Below are positions 11,755 through 23,161 of a stretch of 64,000 nucleotides of DNA, piece after piece. Both the position numbers and the translations under genes were made by a program. The stretch's first letter is position 1; the number at the start of each line of letters is the position of its first letter. Below the pieces are notes generated by a model that made no database searches, was not told the DNA's origin, and worked only from the letters and a program-made list of their open reading frames with translations. Origin of the DNA: Pelomonas sp. Root1217 (GTDB lineage Bacteria; Pseudomonadota; Gammaproteobacteria; Burkholderiales; Burkholderiaceae_C); contig NZ_LMDC01000028.1 in NCBI RefSeq assembly GCF_001425705.1, forward strand, positions 174,074 to 238,073, written 5' to 3'.

Positions 11755-14395
11755 GTGGCCATCGTCGCATTGCTGCTGGGCGCGCTGTTCGGCGGCTTCG
11801 CCTCGGAGAGTTTGATCGGCGCGTTTCTCGGCGCCGCGGTGGGCTGGCTGGGCTGGCAGCAGATGCAACAGGGGCGGCGCATCGCCGACCTCGAAAAGCG
11901 GCTGACGGCCCGTGCGCCGGCGCCGACAGTATCTGCGCCCACGCCCGTTCCATCGCCTGTGCAGGTAGCCGTTGCCGCACCGCAGCGAGACGAACCGGCA
12001 ATCGTTGCGCCCTTGCCGCCTCCCATCGCAGTGTCCGTCGCTGCGCCTACGCCCAAGCCACAACCGTCCCCAGCGCCACCGCCCGCGCCGCGCCGCCCCA
12101 TCCCCATGCCTGCCTGGGCGCAGCGACTTGCTGCAGCCAACACCATCGTCAAGGTCGGGCTGGCCATGCTCTTCCTCGGCCTCGTCTTCCTCGCCCGCTT
12201 TGCGGCAGAGAACATCACGGTGCCACTGGAAGTGCGCCTGGCCGGCATCGGTGCCACCGGTATTGCGCTGCTGGTCATTGGCTGGCGCTTGAGGCTGCGC
12301 TCGCGCGGCTACGGGCTGCTGCTGCAGGGCGGCGGCGTGGCCGTCGTCTACCTGACGCTGTTCGCTGCCGTGAAGCTCGCAGGGCTGGAGCCCCTCGCGC
12401 TGGTGTTCGGGCTGATGCTGGCCGTCTCGCTGCTGTCAGCGCTGCTGGCCGTGAAGCAGGACGCCCAGGCGCTGGCCGTGGTCGCGGCCCTGGGCGGCTA
12501 TGCCACGCCGCTGCTGCTGTCCACCGGCGGCGGCGCCATCGCCACGCTGCTGGGCTATGACTTCGTGCTGGGCCTGGGCGTGGCGCTGGTGGCCTGGTTC
12601 AAGCACTGGCCGCGCCTGAACCTGATCGCCTTCGGATTCACGGCCCTCATCGCCAGCGCCTGGGGCCTGACCGGCTACACCACGGCCGACTACGCCGTCG
12701 CCCAGGGCTTCCTGATTGCCTTCTGGCTGCTGTTCACTGCCGTGTTGCTGATGCCCGGCCGCCGTGCGCAGACGCCCGAGCCCTGGCTGCAAGCCACGCT
12801 GCTGTTCGGCGTGCCCGTCTTTGGCTCGGCAATGCAATACGCGTTGCTCAAGCCTGACTCGATGGCCATCGCCCTGGCTGCCTTGCTCGTCGGCGGGGCC
12901 TATGCGGGCCTGGCCGCCTGGGCAAGGCGCCGCCCGGCGCACGCCCTCGTGTTCGAAGCCTTTATTGCGCTGGGCGCCGTGTTCGGCACGCTGGTCATTC
13001 CATTCGCGCTCAGCGCCGAGGCCACCGCCGGCGCGTGGGCGCTGGAGGGCCTGGGCGCCGTTTGGCTGGGCCTGCGCCAGGCTCGGCTGCGCGTGCTGGC
13101 CAGCGGCCTGGCGCTGATGGCGCTGGGCGGCTTCACGCTGATGATGTCCCTGTCCCGCGGCGACCCTGCCGGCCTGCATGCGCCGTCGCAACTGCTGAAT
13201 GCGCTGCTGATCGCCGCCGCCGGGCTGGGCGCCTCGCGCTTCCTGGGCCGTGACGGCAGCCGGCCGTGGCATGCGGCGGTCGCGTTCACGCTGGTCGGCT
13301 GGGGCACCGCCTGGCTCGCCGTCGCAGCAGGCATCGTGCTTGACCGGTGGGTGACGGCACCGCACGAGTGGACCGTCAGCGTCGCACTGATCGCCGCCAT
13401 CGGCTTCTTGCTGCTGGGCCTGCAGGCGCTGTGGCGCTGGCCCACGGTCGCGTGGCCGACCGCGCTGCTGCTGCCGGCTTGGGGCCTGCTCGGTATCTTG
13501 GGCACCGCACTGCACGGCGCGCCGCTGTCGGCCGGCGGCTTGTGGGCGCTGCCGCTGGCCTGGGTGGCACAGGGCCTGGTGCTGCAACGCACGGCGCCGC
13601 ACTGGCCCGAACACCTGCGGCGTGCCACGCATGCCTGCAGCCTGCTGGCGTTTGCACTGCTCGGTGCACTGCAAGGCCGCTACTGGACGGCCGACCTGGG
13701 CGACCCCGGCAGCGCCTGGGGCTGGCTGGGTTGGTTGCTGGTGCCGGCCGTGCTGCTGGCCGCGGTGCTGCGCCAGCAGCGCCGCCCAGCCGATCAACAA
13801 GCCTGGCCACTGCGCCTGGCGCCCACCGCCTATGCACAGATGGGCGCCGCCGTGCTGAGTCTCGCACTGTCAGCCTGGGTGCTGATGGCCAACTGGGCCA
13901 GCCCGGGCAATGCCCAGCCCCTGCCCTACATCCCGGTGCTGAACCCGCTGGATCTTGGCATCGCCGCGGCGCTGCTGGCCGTCGTCGCCTGGTTGCGCAG
14001 CCCTGCTGCTGCCGCGCTCAAGCTGCCGCCTTCCTCGCTGGCTGTGCCGGCAGCCCTGGCCTTCCTGTGGCTCAACGGCATGCTGATCCGCTGCTTCCAT
14101 CACTGGGGCGATGTGCCCTATCACGTCGACGGCTGGCTCGAGTCCCGCGGCGTGCAGACCGGACTGGCACTGCTGTGGAGCGCCCTGGCCCTGGTGCTGA
14201 TGCTGCTGGGCACGCGCCGCCACCAGCGCGCGCCCTGGCTGGCCGGCGCCGTGCTGCTGGGTGCCGTCGTGCTGAAGCTGATGCTGTTCGACCTGCAGGG
14301 CAGCGGCACCGTGCTGCGCATCGTCTCCTTCATCGGCGTGGGCGTGTTGATGCTGGTCATCGGCTATGTCGCGCCTCTGCCCGGTTCGTCCCGCG

Positions 14396-14415
<20 letters not shown>
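11755..14415 (+). CDS. DUF2339 multi-pass membrane protein
   Basis: 886 residues starting with GTG, 5 bases after the DUF1330 stop. The N-terminal hydrophobic segment (AIVALLLGALFGGFASESLIG) leads to a short coiled segment (QQMQQGRRIADLEKRL), a Pro/Ala-rich linker to about residue 115, and then more than 20 hydrophobic segments to the C-terminus. This architecture is that of DUF2339 inner-membrane proteins. The ATG of the DUF3999 gene overlaps its 3' end, and DUF2339/DUF3999 are a known conserved neighbour pair, so they probably act together in the envelope. The molecular role is unknown. Confidence 0.88.
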
Positions 14416-17043
<2,628 letters not shown>

Positions 17044-17053
17044 CGTGACAAGG

Positions 17054-17189
17054 CCCCTCGCCCACCCTCGCATCGCTGAACGCGTGCGAGTCTGGTCGGT
17101 CCCCCGAGGGGACGGCGATGCTTGCGGCATCGAGCCGCAAGCACATCGCCAACGCGGGCCGGCTTGGGAGCGGCCCGGCGCTCGGCCCG
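17054..17189 (+). repeat. Structured intercistronic repeat, copy A
   Basis: 136 bp, about 92% identical by eye (roughly 11 mismatches, no gaps) to copy B at 34912-35047 on the other strand. Contains a 6-bp hairpin GTCCCC/GGGGAC, a longer hairpin with CTTGCGGC/GCCGCAAG plus GGCGATG/CATCGCC, and a GGGCCG/CGGCCC stem. Of the differences between copies in the conserved right-hand part, those in the first two hairpins fall in loops. The element starts 10 bases after the eno stop and ends 36 bases before ftsB. Confidence 0.85.
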
Positions 17190-17225
17190 CAAATTCGTGC
17201 GCCCTTGGCGCCTGCCTGCTCTGAC

Positions 17226-17519
17226 ATGAAAGCACTCGCTGCTGTCCTGGCCATCTTCCTGGTGGCCATCCAAGCCCAGCTCTGGGTGGGCCGGGGCAGC
17301 ATTCCGCACGTCGCTCAGCTCCGGGAGGAGCTGAGCCAGGCCCAGGCCGACAACGACAAGGCCCGGGCCCGCAACGCCCAGTTGCAGGCCGAACTGCGTG
17401 ATCTGCGCGAGGGCCTGGAGATGGTCGAGGAGAAGGCCCGCTTCGAGCTGGGCATGATCAAGTCCGACGAAGTCTTCGTGCCGCTGGCGCCGGCTGCAGC
17501 GTCTTCCATCAAGCGCTGA
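17226..17519 (+). CDS. ftsB: Cell division protein FtsB
   Basis: 97 residues. Single-pass divisome protein that forms the FtsQ-FtsB-FtsL subcomplex and signals to FtsWI. One N-terminal membrane helix (KALAAVLAIFLVAIQAQLWV) leads into a periplasmic coiled coil (VAQLREELSQAQADNDKARA) and the typical LREGLEMVEEKARFELGMIKSDEVF segment. Follows eno as in many proteobacteria. Its stop overlaps the pnuC start (TGATG). Confidence 0.93.
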   Translation: MKALAAVLAIFLVAIQAQLWVGRGSIPHVAQLREELSQAQADNDKARARNAQLQAELRDLREGLEMVEEKARFELGMIKSDEVFVPLAPAAASSIKR

Positions 17520-18127
17520 TGCTCGCCACCATCTGGGCGGCGCTTCTTGCGCCGGCCTTCTCAGCATTCGGCAGCCCCATCTCCTGGCTGGAGCTGGTCG
17601 CCTTCGTGCTGGCCGTCTGGATGGTCGTGTGCAATATGCGCGTCCACCTGCTGGCCTGGCCGCTGGCCCTCATCAGCTCGTCGATGTATTTCGCGCTGTT
17701 TCTGGACGGCAAGCTCTACGGCGAGGCCGGGCTGCAGCTGGTGTTCGCAGCACTGGCGCTGTGGGGTTGGTGGCAATGGCGATTCGGCCGCACGCGCGAG
17801 GGCGAGGCGCTGAAGGTACGCCGCCTCGGCCTGCAAGGCCTCGTCAAGCCCGCGCTGCTGACGCTGGCCGCCTGGCCCTTGCTCGGCGTCTTTCTGGCGA
17901 AGAACACCGACAGCCCCCTGCCCTACTGGGACGCCTTCCCCACCGTCGCCAGCCTCCTCGGCCAATGGCTGCTGGCGCGTAAGTACGAGGAGAACTGGCC
18001 GACCTGGATCGTGGTCAATGTGGTCAGCGTCGTGCTTTTTGGCCTCAAGGGCTATTGGCTGACCGTCATCCTCTACGCCGGCTTCATCCCGATGAGCGTG
18101 ATCGGCTGGCGCGCCTGGAGAAAATGA
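17519..18127 (+). CDS. pnuC: PnuC-like nicotinamide riboside transporter
   Basis: 202 residues with about seven hydrophobic segments. PnuC proteins are facilitators for nicotinamide riboside, with uptake pulled by intracellular phosphorylation. Family features visible here are WLELVAFVLAVWMVVCNMRV, WPLALISSSMYFALFLDGKLYGE, GWWQWRFGR, and the C-terminal ENWPTWIVVNVVSVVLFGLK, where Trp/Asn residues line the substrate site in the family. Start overlaps the ftsB stop. The next gene encodes a NadR-like kinase, which completes the salvage pair. Confidence 0.92.
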   Translation: MLATIWAALLAPAFSAFGSPISWLELVAFVLAVWMVVCNMRVHLLAWPLALISSSMYFALFLDGKLYGEAGLQLVFAALALWGWWQWRFGRTREGEALKVRRLGLQGLVKPALLTLAAWPLLGVFLAKNTDSPLPYWDAFPTVASLLGQWLLARKYEENWPTWIVVNVVSVVLFGLKGYWLTVILYAGFIPMSVIGWRAWRK

Positions 18128-18151
18128 GCTCACCCCCTACGCGCTGCGCGC

Positions 18152-18168
18152 GCCCCCTTCGAGGGGGC
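18152..18168 (+). repeat. GC-rich intercistronic hairpin between pnuC and the kinase gene
   Basis: Perfect 7-bp stem GCCCCCT / AGGGGGC with loop TCG, 24 bases after the pnuC stop and with no T-run. A related GCCCCCTC/GAGGGGGC hairpin is at 59238. Probably a dispersed intergenic element rather than a terminator. Confidence 0.5.
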
Positions 18169-18260
18169 ACTGCCAGTGGCCCGGCAAAGCCGGTTCCACG
18201 GCAGTCGCTTGGCCAGCCACCACACGGCGAACTTGGCCACGCACAATTTGCGGAGCCTTC

Positions 18261-18776
18261 ATGGCAAGGATGATTGCCTTGTTGGGTGCCGAATGCACCG
18301 GCAAGTCCACGCTGGCCGAGGCATTGGCACGGCAATTCAATGCCGGACTCGTCAGCGAATACCTGCGCGAATGGTGCGACGCCCATGGCCGCACACCGCT
18401 GCAGCACGAGCAGGCCCACATCGCTGCCGAGCAGGCCGCGCGCATCGAAGCCGCGGCGCGGGCGCATGAACTGGTGTTCTGCGACACCACGCCGCTGATC
18501 ACGGCGCTGTGCAGCCAGCACTACTTCGGCGACGACAGCCTGCTCGTCCCCGCGCTGGCCTTCCAGCGCCGCTGCGCGCTGACGCTGCTGTGCGCGCCTG
18601 ACCTCCCCTGGCTGGCCGACGGCATCCAGCGCGACGGCCCGGAGGTGCGGTCACGCTTCGACGGCCGGTTGCGCGCAGCACTGTCGGCCCAGAGCCTGCC
18701 CTGGGTCGACATCTGCGGCGACGAAGCGAGCCGTCTCGCTCAGGCCGCGCAGGCCGTGGGCGCACCGGCCCGCTGA
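18261..18776 (+). CDS. NadR-like AAA ATPase, probable ribosylnicotinamide kinase
   Basis: 171 residues. P-loop kinase resembling the C-terminal kinase domain of NadR: Walker A GAECTGKST (9-17), SEYLREWCDAHGRTPLQHEQ (nucleoside-site region of the family), and VFCDTTPLITALCSQHYFG (Walker B-like). It lacks the regulatory and adenylyltransferase domains of enterobacterial NadR. Beside pnuC it is expected to phosphorylate imported nicotinamide riboside to NMN; this is inference from family and context. Separated from pnuC by a 133-base GC-rich intergenic region. Confidence 0.88.
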   Translation: MARMIALLGAECTGKSTLAEALARQFNAGLVSEYLREWCDAHGRTPLQHEQAHIAAEQAARIEAAARAHELVFCDTTPLITALCSQHYFGDDSLLVPALAFQRRCALTLLCAPDLPWLADGIQRDGPEVRSRFDGRLRAALSAQSLPWVDICGDEASRLAQAAQAVGAPAR

Positions 18777-18779
18777 GCT

Positions 18780-19241
18780 TCACTTCGCCTGCAACTGCGA
18801 CAGCGCGTCGACCGAGCGATTGACGGCGCGGTCCAGCGTCGCAGCCAGCGGCGTGCCGGCCTGGTCGGCCGAGATCGCGGCCAGCTTGGCCGCAAAGCCC
18901 AGGTGCAGTTCGGCGAACCAGTTGGGATGCGGATCGGGCTCGGGAACGGGCGGCCAGCCGACCGGGAACTTGATCTTGCGCGGCTGCGTCGGGCACCAGT
19001 CGTCCAGGTCCTGGCTCATCGTCTTCCAGTTCAGGCCCAGGCGGTCGCTGACCCAGGCCATATGGGCGAATTCCTGCGCCAGCGCCGCGCCAATCTGCTC
19101 GGGCGGCAGCGGCTGGGGATTCAATGCCACGGCGCTGACGCGATCATGCACGGACAGGCCCTGAGGCCCGCGTGGGATGACGTCGAAGATGGCCGGTAGC
19201 CGGCGGCCGATGAGGGCCAGCAGTCGTTGATCGGATGTCAT
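18780..19241 (-). CDS. Small protein of unknown function with an NPQPLPPE motif
   Basis: 153 residues. Not recognised. No signal peptide or membrane segment. Visible features: MTSDQRLLALIGRRLPAIFDV, a conspicuous ALNPQPLPPEQIG motif near residue 41, a Pro/Trp-rich middle (FPVGWPPVPEPDPHPNWFAEL) and an amphipathic C-terminal helix. GGAGTGAAC precedes the ATG at 19241, which is preferred to the in-frame upstream ATG at 19349. It lies 188 bases downstream of, and on the same strand as, the 1202-residue receptor-like gene, so it may be a partner; that is inference. Confidence 0.65.
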   Translation of the reverse strand: MTSDQRLLALIGRRLPAIFDVIPRGPQGLSVHDRVSAVALNPQPLPPEQIGAALAQEFAHMAWVSDRLGLNWKTMSQDLDDWCPTQPRKIKFPVGWPPVPEPDPHPNWFAELHLGFAAKLAAISADQAGTPLAATLDRAVNRSVDALSQLQAK

Positions 19242-19429
19242 GTTCACTCCAGTGACCGGCATGGAACGGCGATGCCGGGAGCGCCCGACGGGGGCCTCGA
19301 ATCGGGGCGGCCGCTCTAACAGGCTAGTCGCCCGGACTGCAAACACCATCGTACGAAGGGAGGAAGTGCAGACCGGTCGACCCGCGGTTCTAGGGCTTGA
19401 ATTTGCCGGAACGCATCAGCGCCGCTGTT

Positions 19430-22400
19430 TCAGCGACCGAGCAGCAGGTAGTCGAACAGCTGCGTGCCGCCCGCGCCACCCAGCGGCACGAGGATGGCCT
19501 TGAGCAGGGGCTGGTCGAAGAAGGAGGCGAACGCGCCGCACTGCTCGTTCTCGACCGACGCGATCAGCCGCTTGTACGGCTCGACAAGGTCGGACAGCGG
19601 TTTGCCGCTGCCCGCCAGCCAGCGCAGATCGGCCTGCATGGACGCCAGCGCCCGGCGGCGCGTCGTCTCGGCGGCGCGCTTGAGCAGCAGCGTCAGGCCG
19701 ATCAGCGCGGCGACGTAGAAGCTGACGCCGACGGCGATGGCCGGCGTCAGCGACCAGTTGTCGAACAGCCGGCTGCGCGCGACGACCAGCAGGGCCAGCA
19801 CGACGAAGGGGCCGATGACGAGGCGGGCCACCGGCGTGCTGCGCCGGGCCACGACCTGCACGTCGATCCAGTCGTCGAGCAACGTGTGCACCGCGAAACC
19901 AGCGCCGTCCTTGCTGCGGTCCTCGGGCCGCGCGCAGAAACGCTGCGCCCACAAGGCCCTGTGCTCCTCGCCCAGGGACTTGGCAAACATCTCGATGGTG
20001 GTCTCGGGGTAGAAGCTGCGCCCGGCATTCATGTGATGCACGAAGCGCACCAGCAGCACCGTCGCGTCGGCCACCGCGACGATGAGCAGCGGCAGCAGCA
20101 GCAGGATGGCGTAGAGCGTGGCGCTCACCATCTGGCGATGCTCGTCGCCACGCACCGGCACCACGGGGATCTGCCCCTCGGACAGGCACAGGAAGAGCAG
20201 CCCGACGCAGCTCAGCGTAAGCCCGTACCAGACCAGGGTGCGTGCGGCGCGCGGGCGGGCCTCGCCGCGCTCGCCGTACTCCTGCCAGAGCTCGTCGAAG
20301 TCGCAGCTGTAGCCCACGCCGGGCTTCCAGAACAGCACGCTGACATGCTCGAACCAGCCGCGCAGCAACTGGCGCATGTCGCTGCGCACGACCGGCTTGG
20401 GCACGGGCCGCGGCAGGCGCAGCCAGTCGGAGTCGTGGCGCAGCTGGCAGAGCGAGTCGGCCCAGGCCCAGTCCAGCGTCCACAGGATGGCGAACAGCGC
20501 CAGCAGATGGATGAGGTGCGAAGGCCAGGCACTGACGCCTTCCAGCCAGGCCACCGGCTCGCAGCTGTCGCAGACGCCGGCGTGGTTCCAGCCGCCGGCC
20601 GGCCAGGCCAACCACAGCCAGACCAACACCACCAGCAGCACGATGACGAGGTGCAGGCGGTCGACGCCGGCGCGCTGGTCGGGCGGCGCCGGCTGCTCGC
20701 GCCGCGCAAGCAGCAAAGCCGGCAGCACGGCCAGCAGCGCCCCGAAAGCAGCCAGGCTGGCCAGCAGCAGTGCATGCACGAACCCGAGCTGGCTGGGTAG
20801 CAGGAATTCGATGAGGCTGGCCAGCACGTAGGCGAACACGCCGGCATGCAGGGCCACCAGCACGATGGACGTCATGTCCATCTGCGGCTGGTTGTCCATC
20901 GTCGGCTCGCGCAGGAAGACACGGCGCGCCTGCCGGATCGCCGGCGTGGACGGCCAGACAAGCAGCGCGCAACTCATCACGACCACCATCAGCACGGCCA
21001 GGCCGTGGCGCCCCGCGCTCGGTGGCGTCGGCTGGGCCTCCAGCGCATAGCCGGCCAGCGGCACTGCGCTGGAACGGCCCACCTCGTACAGCGAGGGCTT
21101 CTGCAGGGCCGGCTCCAGCGACAGCCTCTCGTCGCGCTTGCAGCTTTCGCTGCGGCAGCCGGCCCGGCGGGCGGCGGCATAGGTGCTGGCCTGGTAGATG
21201 TCTCGCAGCGGCGGCGTGCCGGCCTGCAGGTCGACGGCGCCGTGCGGCGCCCCCGCCGCGGGCGGATAGAAGGCCAGCGGCAGGCTGCTGGCAACGACCA
21301 GGTTGCGCGTGAAGGCCTGGGTGCGTGGGTGCAGATAGCGCGCGTCCATGTCCGTCGTGAAGAACATGCGGTCGGAGAAATCCTCGTGCAGTGCCTGCAG
21401 AACGAGCAGCTTGTCGTGCACGTCGTTGGCAAAGATGCCGATGGCACCGATGGGCAGGCGGCTTGAGTCGGCCTCGCTGCGCTTGAGCCCGGCCCCGAGG
21501 CGGCGCAGATAGTCGAGCTGATCACGGCTCTCGGGCCATTCCAGCGGGGCGCTCTTGGCCGCCGGCCCGGCTGCCGCGGCGTTGCCGGCCTCGCGCGTAG
21601 TGATGCCGTCGATGCCGCGGAAGAAATAGATGACCTCGATCTTCAGCGGCTGGCTCTGCGGCCGCCCCTCGGGCAGGCGGTAGCGCAGCTCGCTGACGAG
21701 GGACTGGGCATAGAGCGAATCACGCTCGGCGACGATGACGACACGCCGGCCCTCATGCGGCAGGCGCAGGCCAAGTTCGGCAACGATGCGCTTGATGAGC
21801 TCGGCATCGGTGCCGATGGTGCGCACCATCTGCACCGGCCGCGCCGGGTTGACGCCGGTGATGCGGTTGAACTGGTCGGTGACGAAGGACTCGAGCTTCT
21901 GGTCGCTGAGCTCCGCGATCATGCTGTTGGGCGCCGTCGAGGCCGAGTTGTAGAACTCGGCGCGCGACAGCAATTCGTAGCCCTCCTGCAGGTCGGGCGC
22001 CAGGCCCCGCACGGCACCGGCCACACCCGAGCTGCAGCGTGCGGCCGCCGCGCTGGCCGCAGGGCTGAGGGCATCGGCGGCGGCGTTCTTGCGATCGGCC
22101 GCACAGCGCAGGTCCATCAGCGCGGCGCGCAGCGCGTCGGTCGACGACGGGCCGATGACGGCCAGGCTGGGCAGGCGCTGCCCGTCGAGCCCGCCCAGTG
22201 CTGCAAGGTTACGGGCGGGCCTGCCCATCAGCTGCTGGGTCAGCCGGGCCAGGGCATCCAGCTTGCGGTTGGGCAGGGAGTTCTCGTCCACCCACAGCAA
22301 GGCGATCTGGCCATAGCGACGCGGCTTGTCGGCCTTGGCATCGCCCTCGCCGTCGGGCTTGCGGCGGTGCTCCGAGCGCGCCGACAGCAGCTCGTAGGGC

Positions 22401-23038
22401 ACGACGAAGTTGTCCTTGGCCGCGCGCGCCTGCTTGTCGGCGGCAGCGGGCCGGGAGGCCGCCGATGCTGCTGAAGCCACTGACGCCGCCTCGGCCGGAG
22501 CGGCCGCCTCCAGCAGGTTGAACTCCAGCAGGCTGAGCCGCTCCGCGTTGTCGGGCACATAGTCCTGGGCCAGCAGGCCGGCCAGCGTCGCGTAGCGCAC
22601 ACGCCGCCGCGCCTCCTCGGCACCCACGAAATCGGCGCCGGGCAGCAGGCCCATGATGATGAGGGTGTCGTCCAGGCGCTGGTCATGGTCGCGGTCCAGC
22701 TTGGCCAGCATGCGCTGTGGATCACGCACCTCGGCCACGCGGTCGCGGCAGTCGATGTCCAGGGTTTGCGAGGTTTGCTTGCGCACGCGCTCGCAGCGCT
22801 CCGCCCGCTCGGTCTCGTAGCGGCGCAGGGCGGTGAAAGGGTCTTCCCAGAGACGGGCGTTGACGTCCAGATCCGGGTCCAGCGGCGCCTGGGCGCGGGC
22901 CTTCTCGGCGGGCCGCAGCGGCTCGAAGGCATGGGGCACGAGCTGGGTGCTGGCCACGAAAGCCACCAGCACCGCGGCGCTCGCCCACGGGAAGCTGCCC
23001 AATCCGCCCTTGTCGGCCACTGTCGCCTCCAGGCCCAT
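19430..23038 (-). CDS. Large polytopic membrane protein with a receptor-like periplasmic region, unknown function
   Basis: 1202 residues. Not recognised as a named protein. One membrane helix at about 17-34 is followed by a region of some 640 residues presumably in the periplasm. An Ala-rich linker lies at about 175-210. Residues 243-590 look like two alternating alpha/beta lobes of a type 1 periplasmic binding fold: YGQIALLWVDENSL, PSLAVIGPSSTDALRAAL, RRVVIVAERDSLYAQSLVSE, PIGAIGIFANDVHDKLLVLQ and FFTTDMDARYLHPRTQAFTR. About nine further hydrophobic segments follow (near 678, 722, 752, 795, 840, 936, 972, 1070, 1099), ending in ILVPLGGAGG...LLLGR. No kinase, cyclase, methyl-accepting or ATPase motif is visible. 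ATG 23038 is the chosen start; the ribosome site is weak. A candidate promoter is at 23060-23088. Confidence 0.7.
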   Translation of the reverse strand: MGLEATVADKGGLGSFPWASAAVLVAFVASTQLVPHAFEPLRPAEKARAQAPLDPDLDVNARLWEDPFTALRRYETERAERCERVRKQTSQTLDIDCRDRVAEVRDPQRMLAKLDRDHDQRLDDTLIIMGLLPGADFVGAEEARRRVRYATLAGLLAQDYVPDNAERLSLLEFNLLEAAAPAEAASVASAASAASRPAAADKQARAAKDNFVVPYELLSARSEHRRKPDGEGDAKADKPRRYGQIALLWVDENSLPNRKLDALARLTQQLMGRPARNLAALGGLDGQRLPSLAVIGPSSTDALRAALMDLRCAADRKNAAADALSPAASAAAARCSSGVAGAVRGLAPDLQEGYELLSRAEFYNSASTAPNSMIAELSDQKLESFVTDQFNRITGVNPARPVQMVRTIGTDAELIKRIVAELGLRLPHEGRRVVIVAERDSLYAQSLVSELRYRLPEGRPQSQPLKIEVIYFFRGIDGITTREAGNAAAAGPAAKSAPLEWPESRDQLDYLRRLGAGLKRSEADSSRLPIGAIGIFANDVHDKLLVLQALHEDFSDRMFFTTDMDARYLHPRTQAFTRNLVVASSLPLAFYPPAAGAPHGAVDLQAGTPPLRDIYQASTYAAARRAGCRSESCKRDERLSLEPALQKPSLYEVGRSSAVPLAGYALEAQPTPPSAGRHGLAVLMVVVMSCALLVWPSTPAIRQARRVFLREPTMDNQPQMDMTSIVLVALHAGVFAYVLASLIEFLLPSQLGFVHALLLASLAAFGALLAVLPALLLARREQPAPPDQRAGVDRLHLVIVLLVVLVWLWLAWPAGGWNHAGVCDSCEPVAWLEGVSAWPSHLIHLLALFAILWTLDWAWADSLCQLRHDSDWLRLPRPVPKPVVRSDMRQLLRGWFEHVSVLFWKPGVGYSCDFDELWQEYGERGEARPRAARTLVWYGLTLSCVGLLFLCLSEGQIPVVPVRGDEHRQMVSATLYAILLLLPLLIVAVADATVLLVRFVHHMNAGRSFYPETTIEMFAKSLGEEHRALWAQRFCARPEDRSKDGAGFAVHTLLDDWIDVQVVARRSTPVARLVIGPFVVLALLVVARSRLFDNWSLTPAIAVGVSFYVAALIGLTLLLKRAAETTRRRALASMQADLRWLAGSGKPLSDLVEPYKRLIASVENEQCGAFASFFDQPLLKAILVPLGGAGGTQLFDYLLLGR

Positions 23039-23059
23039 TCAGGAAGGGGCCAAAGGGCG

Positions 23060-23088
23060 AAAGTCTCAGCTCGGGGCGGTGGCGTCAA
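23060..23088 (-). promoter_or_regulatory. Candidate promoter of the 1202-residue protein gene
   Basis: On the minus strand TTGACG (23088-23083), a 17-base spacer and a poor -10 GACTTT (23065-23060), about 20 bases before the ATG. Confidence 0.3.
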
Positions 23089-23161
23089 TCACTAGAGCGC
23101 CGGGGCATCCTCAGAAGGCATGAGGCCCGTTGCGCAATGGAAACGCTGAACGACCTCAGAA

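Noticed and set aside
17054..17189. Insertion sequence or att site at the 136-bp repeat
   Set aside because: No transposase, no terminal inverted repeats or target duplication visible; structure and position fit an intergenic RNA/REP-like element better.
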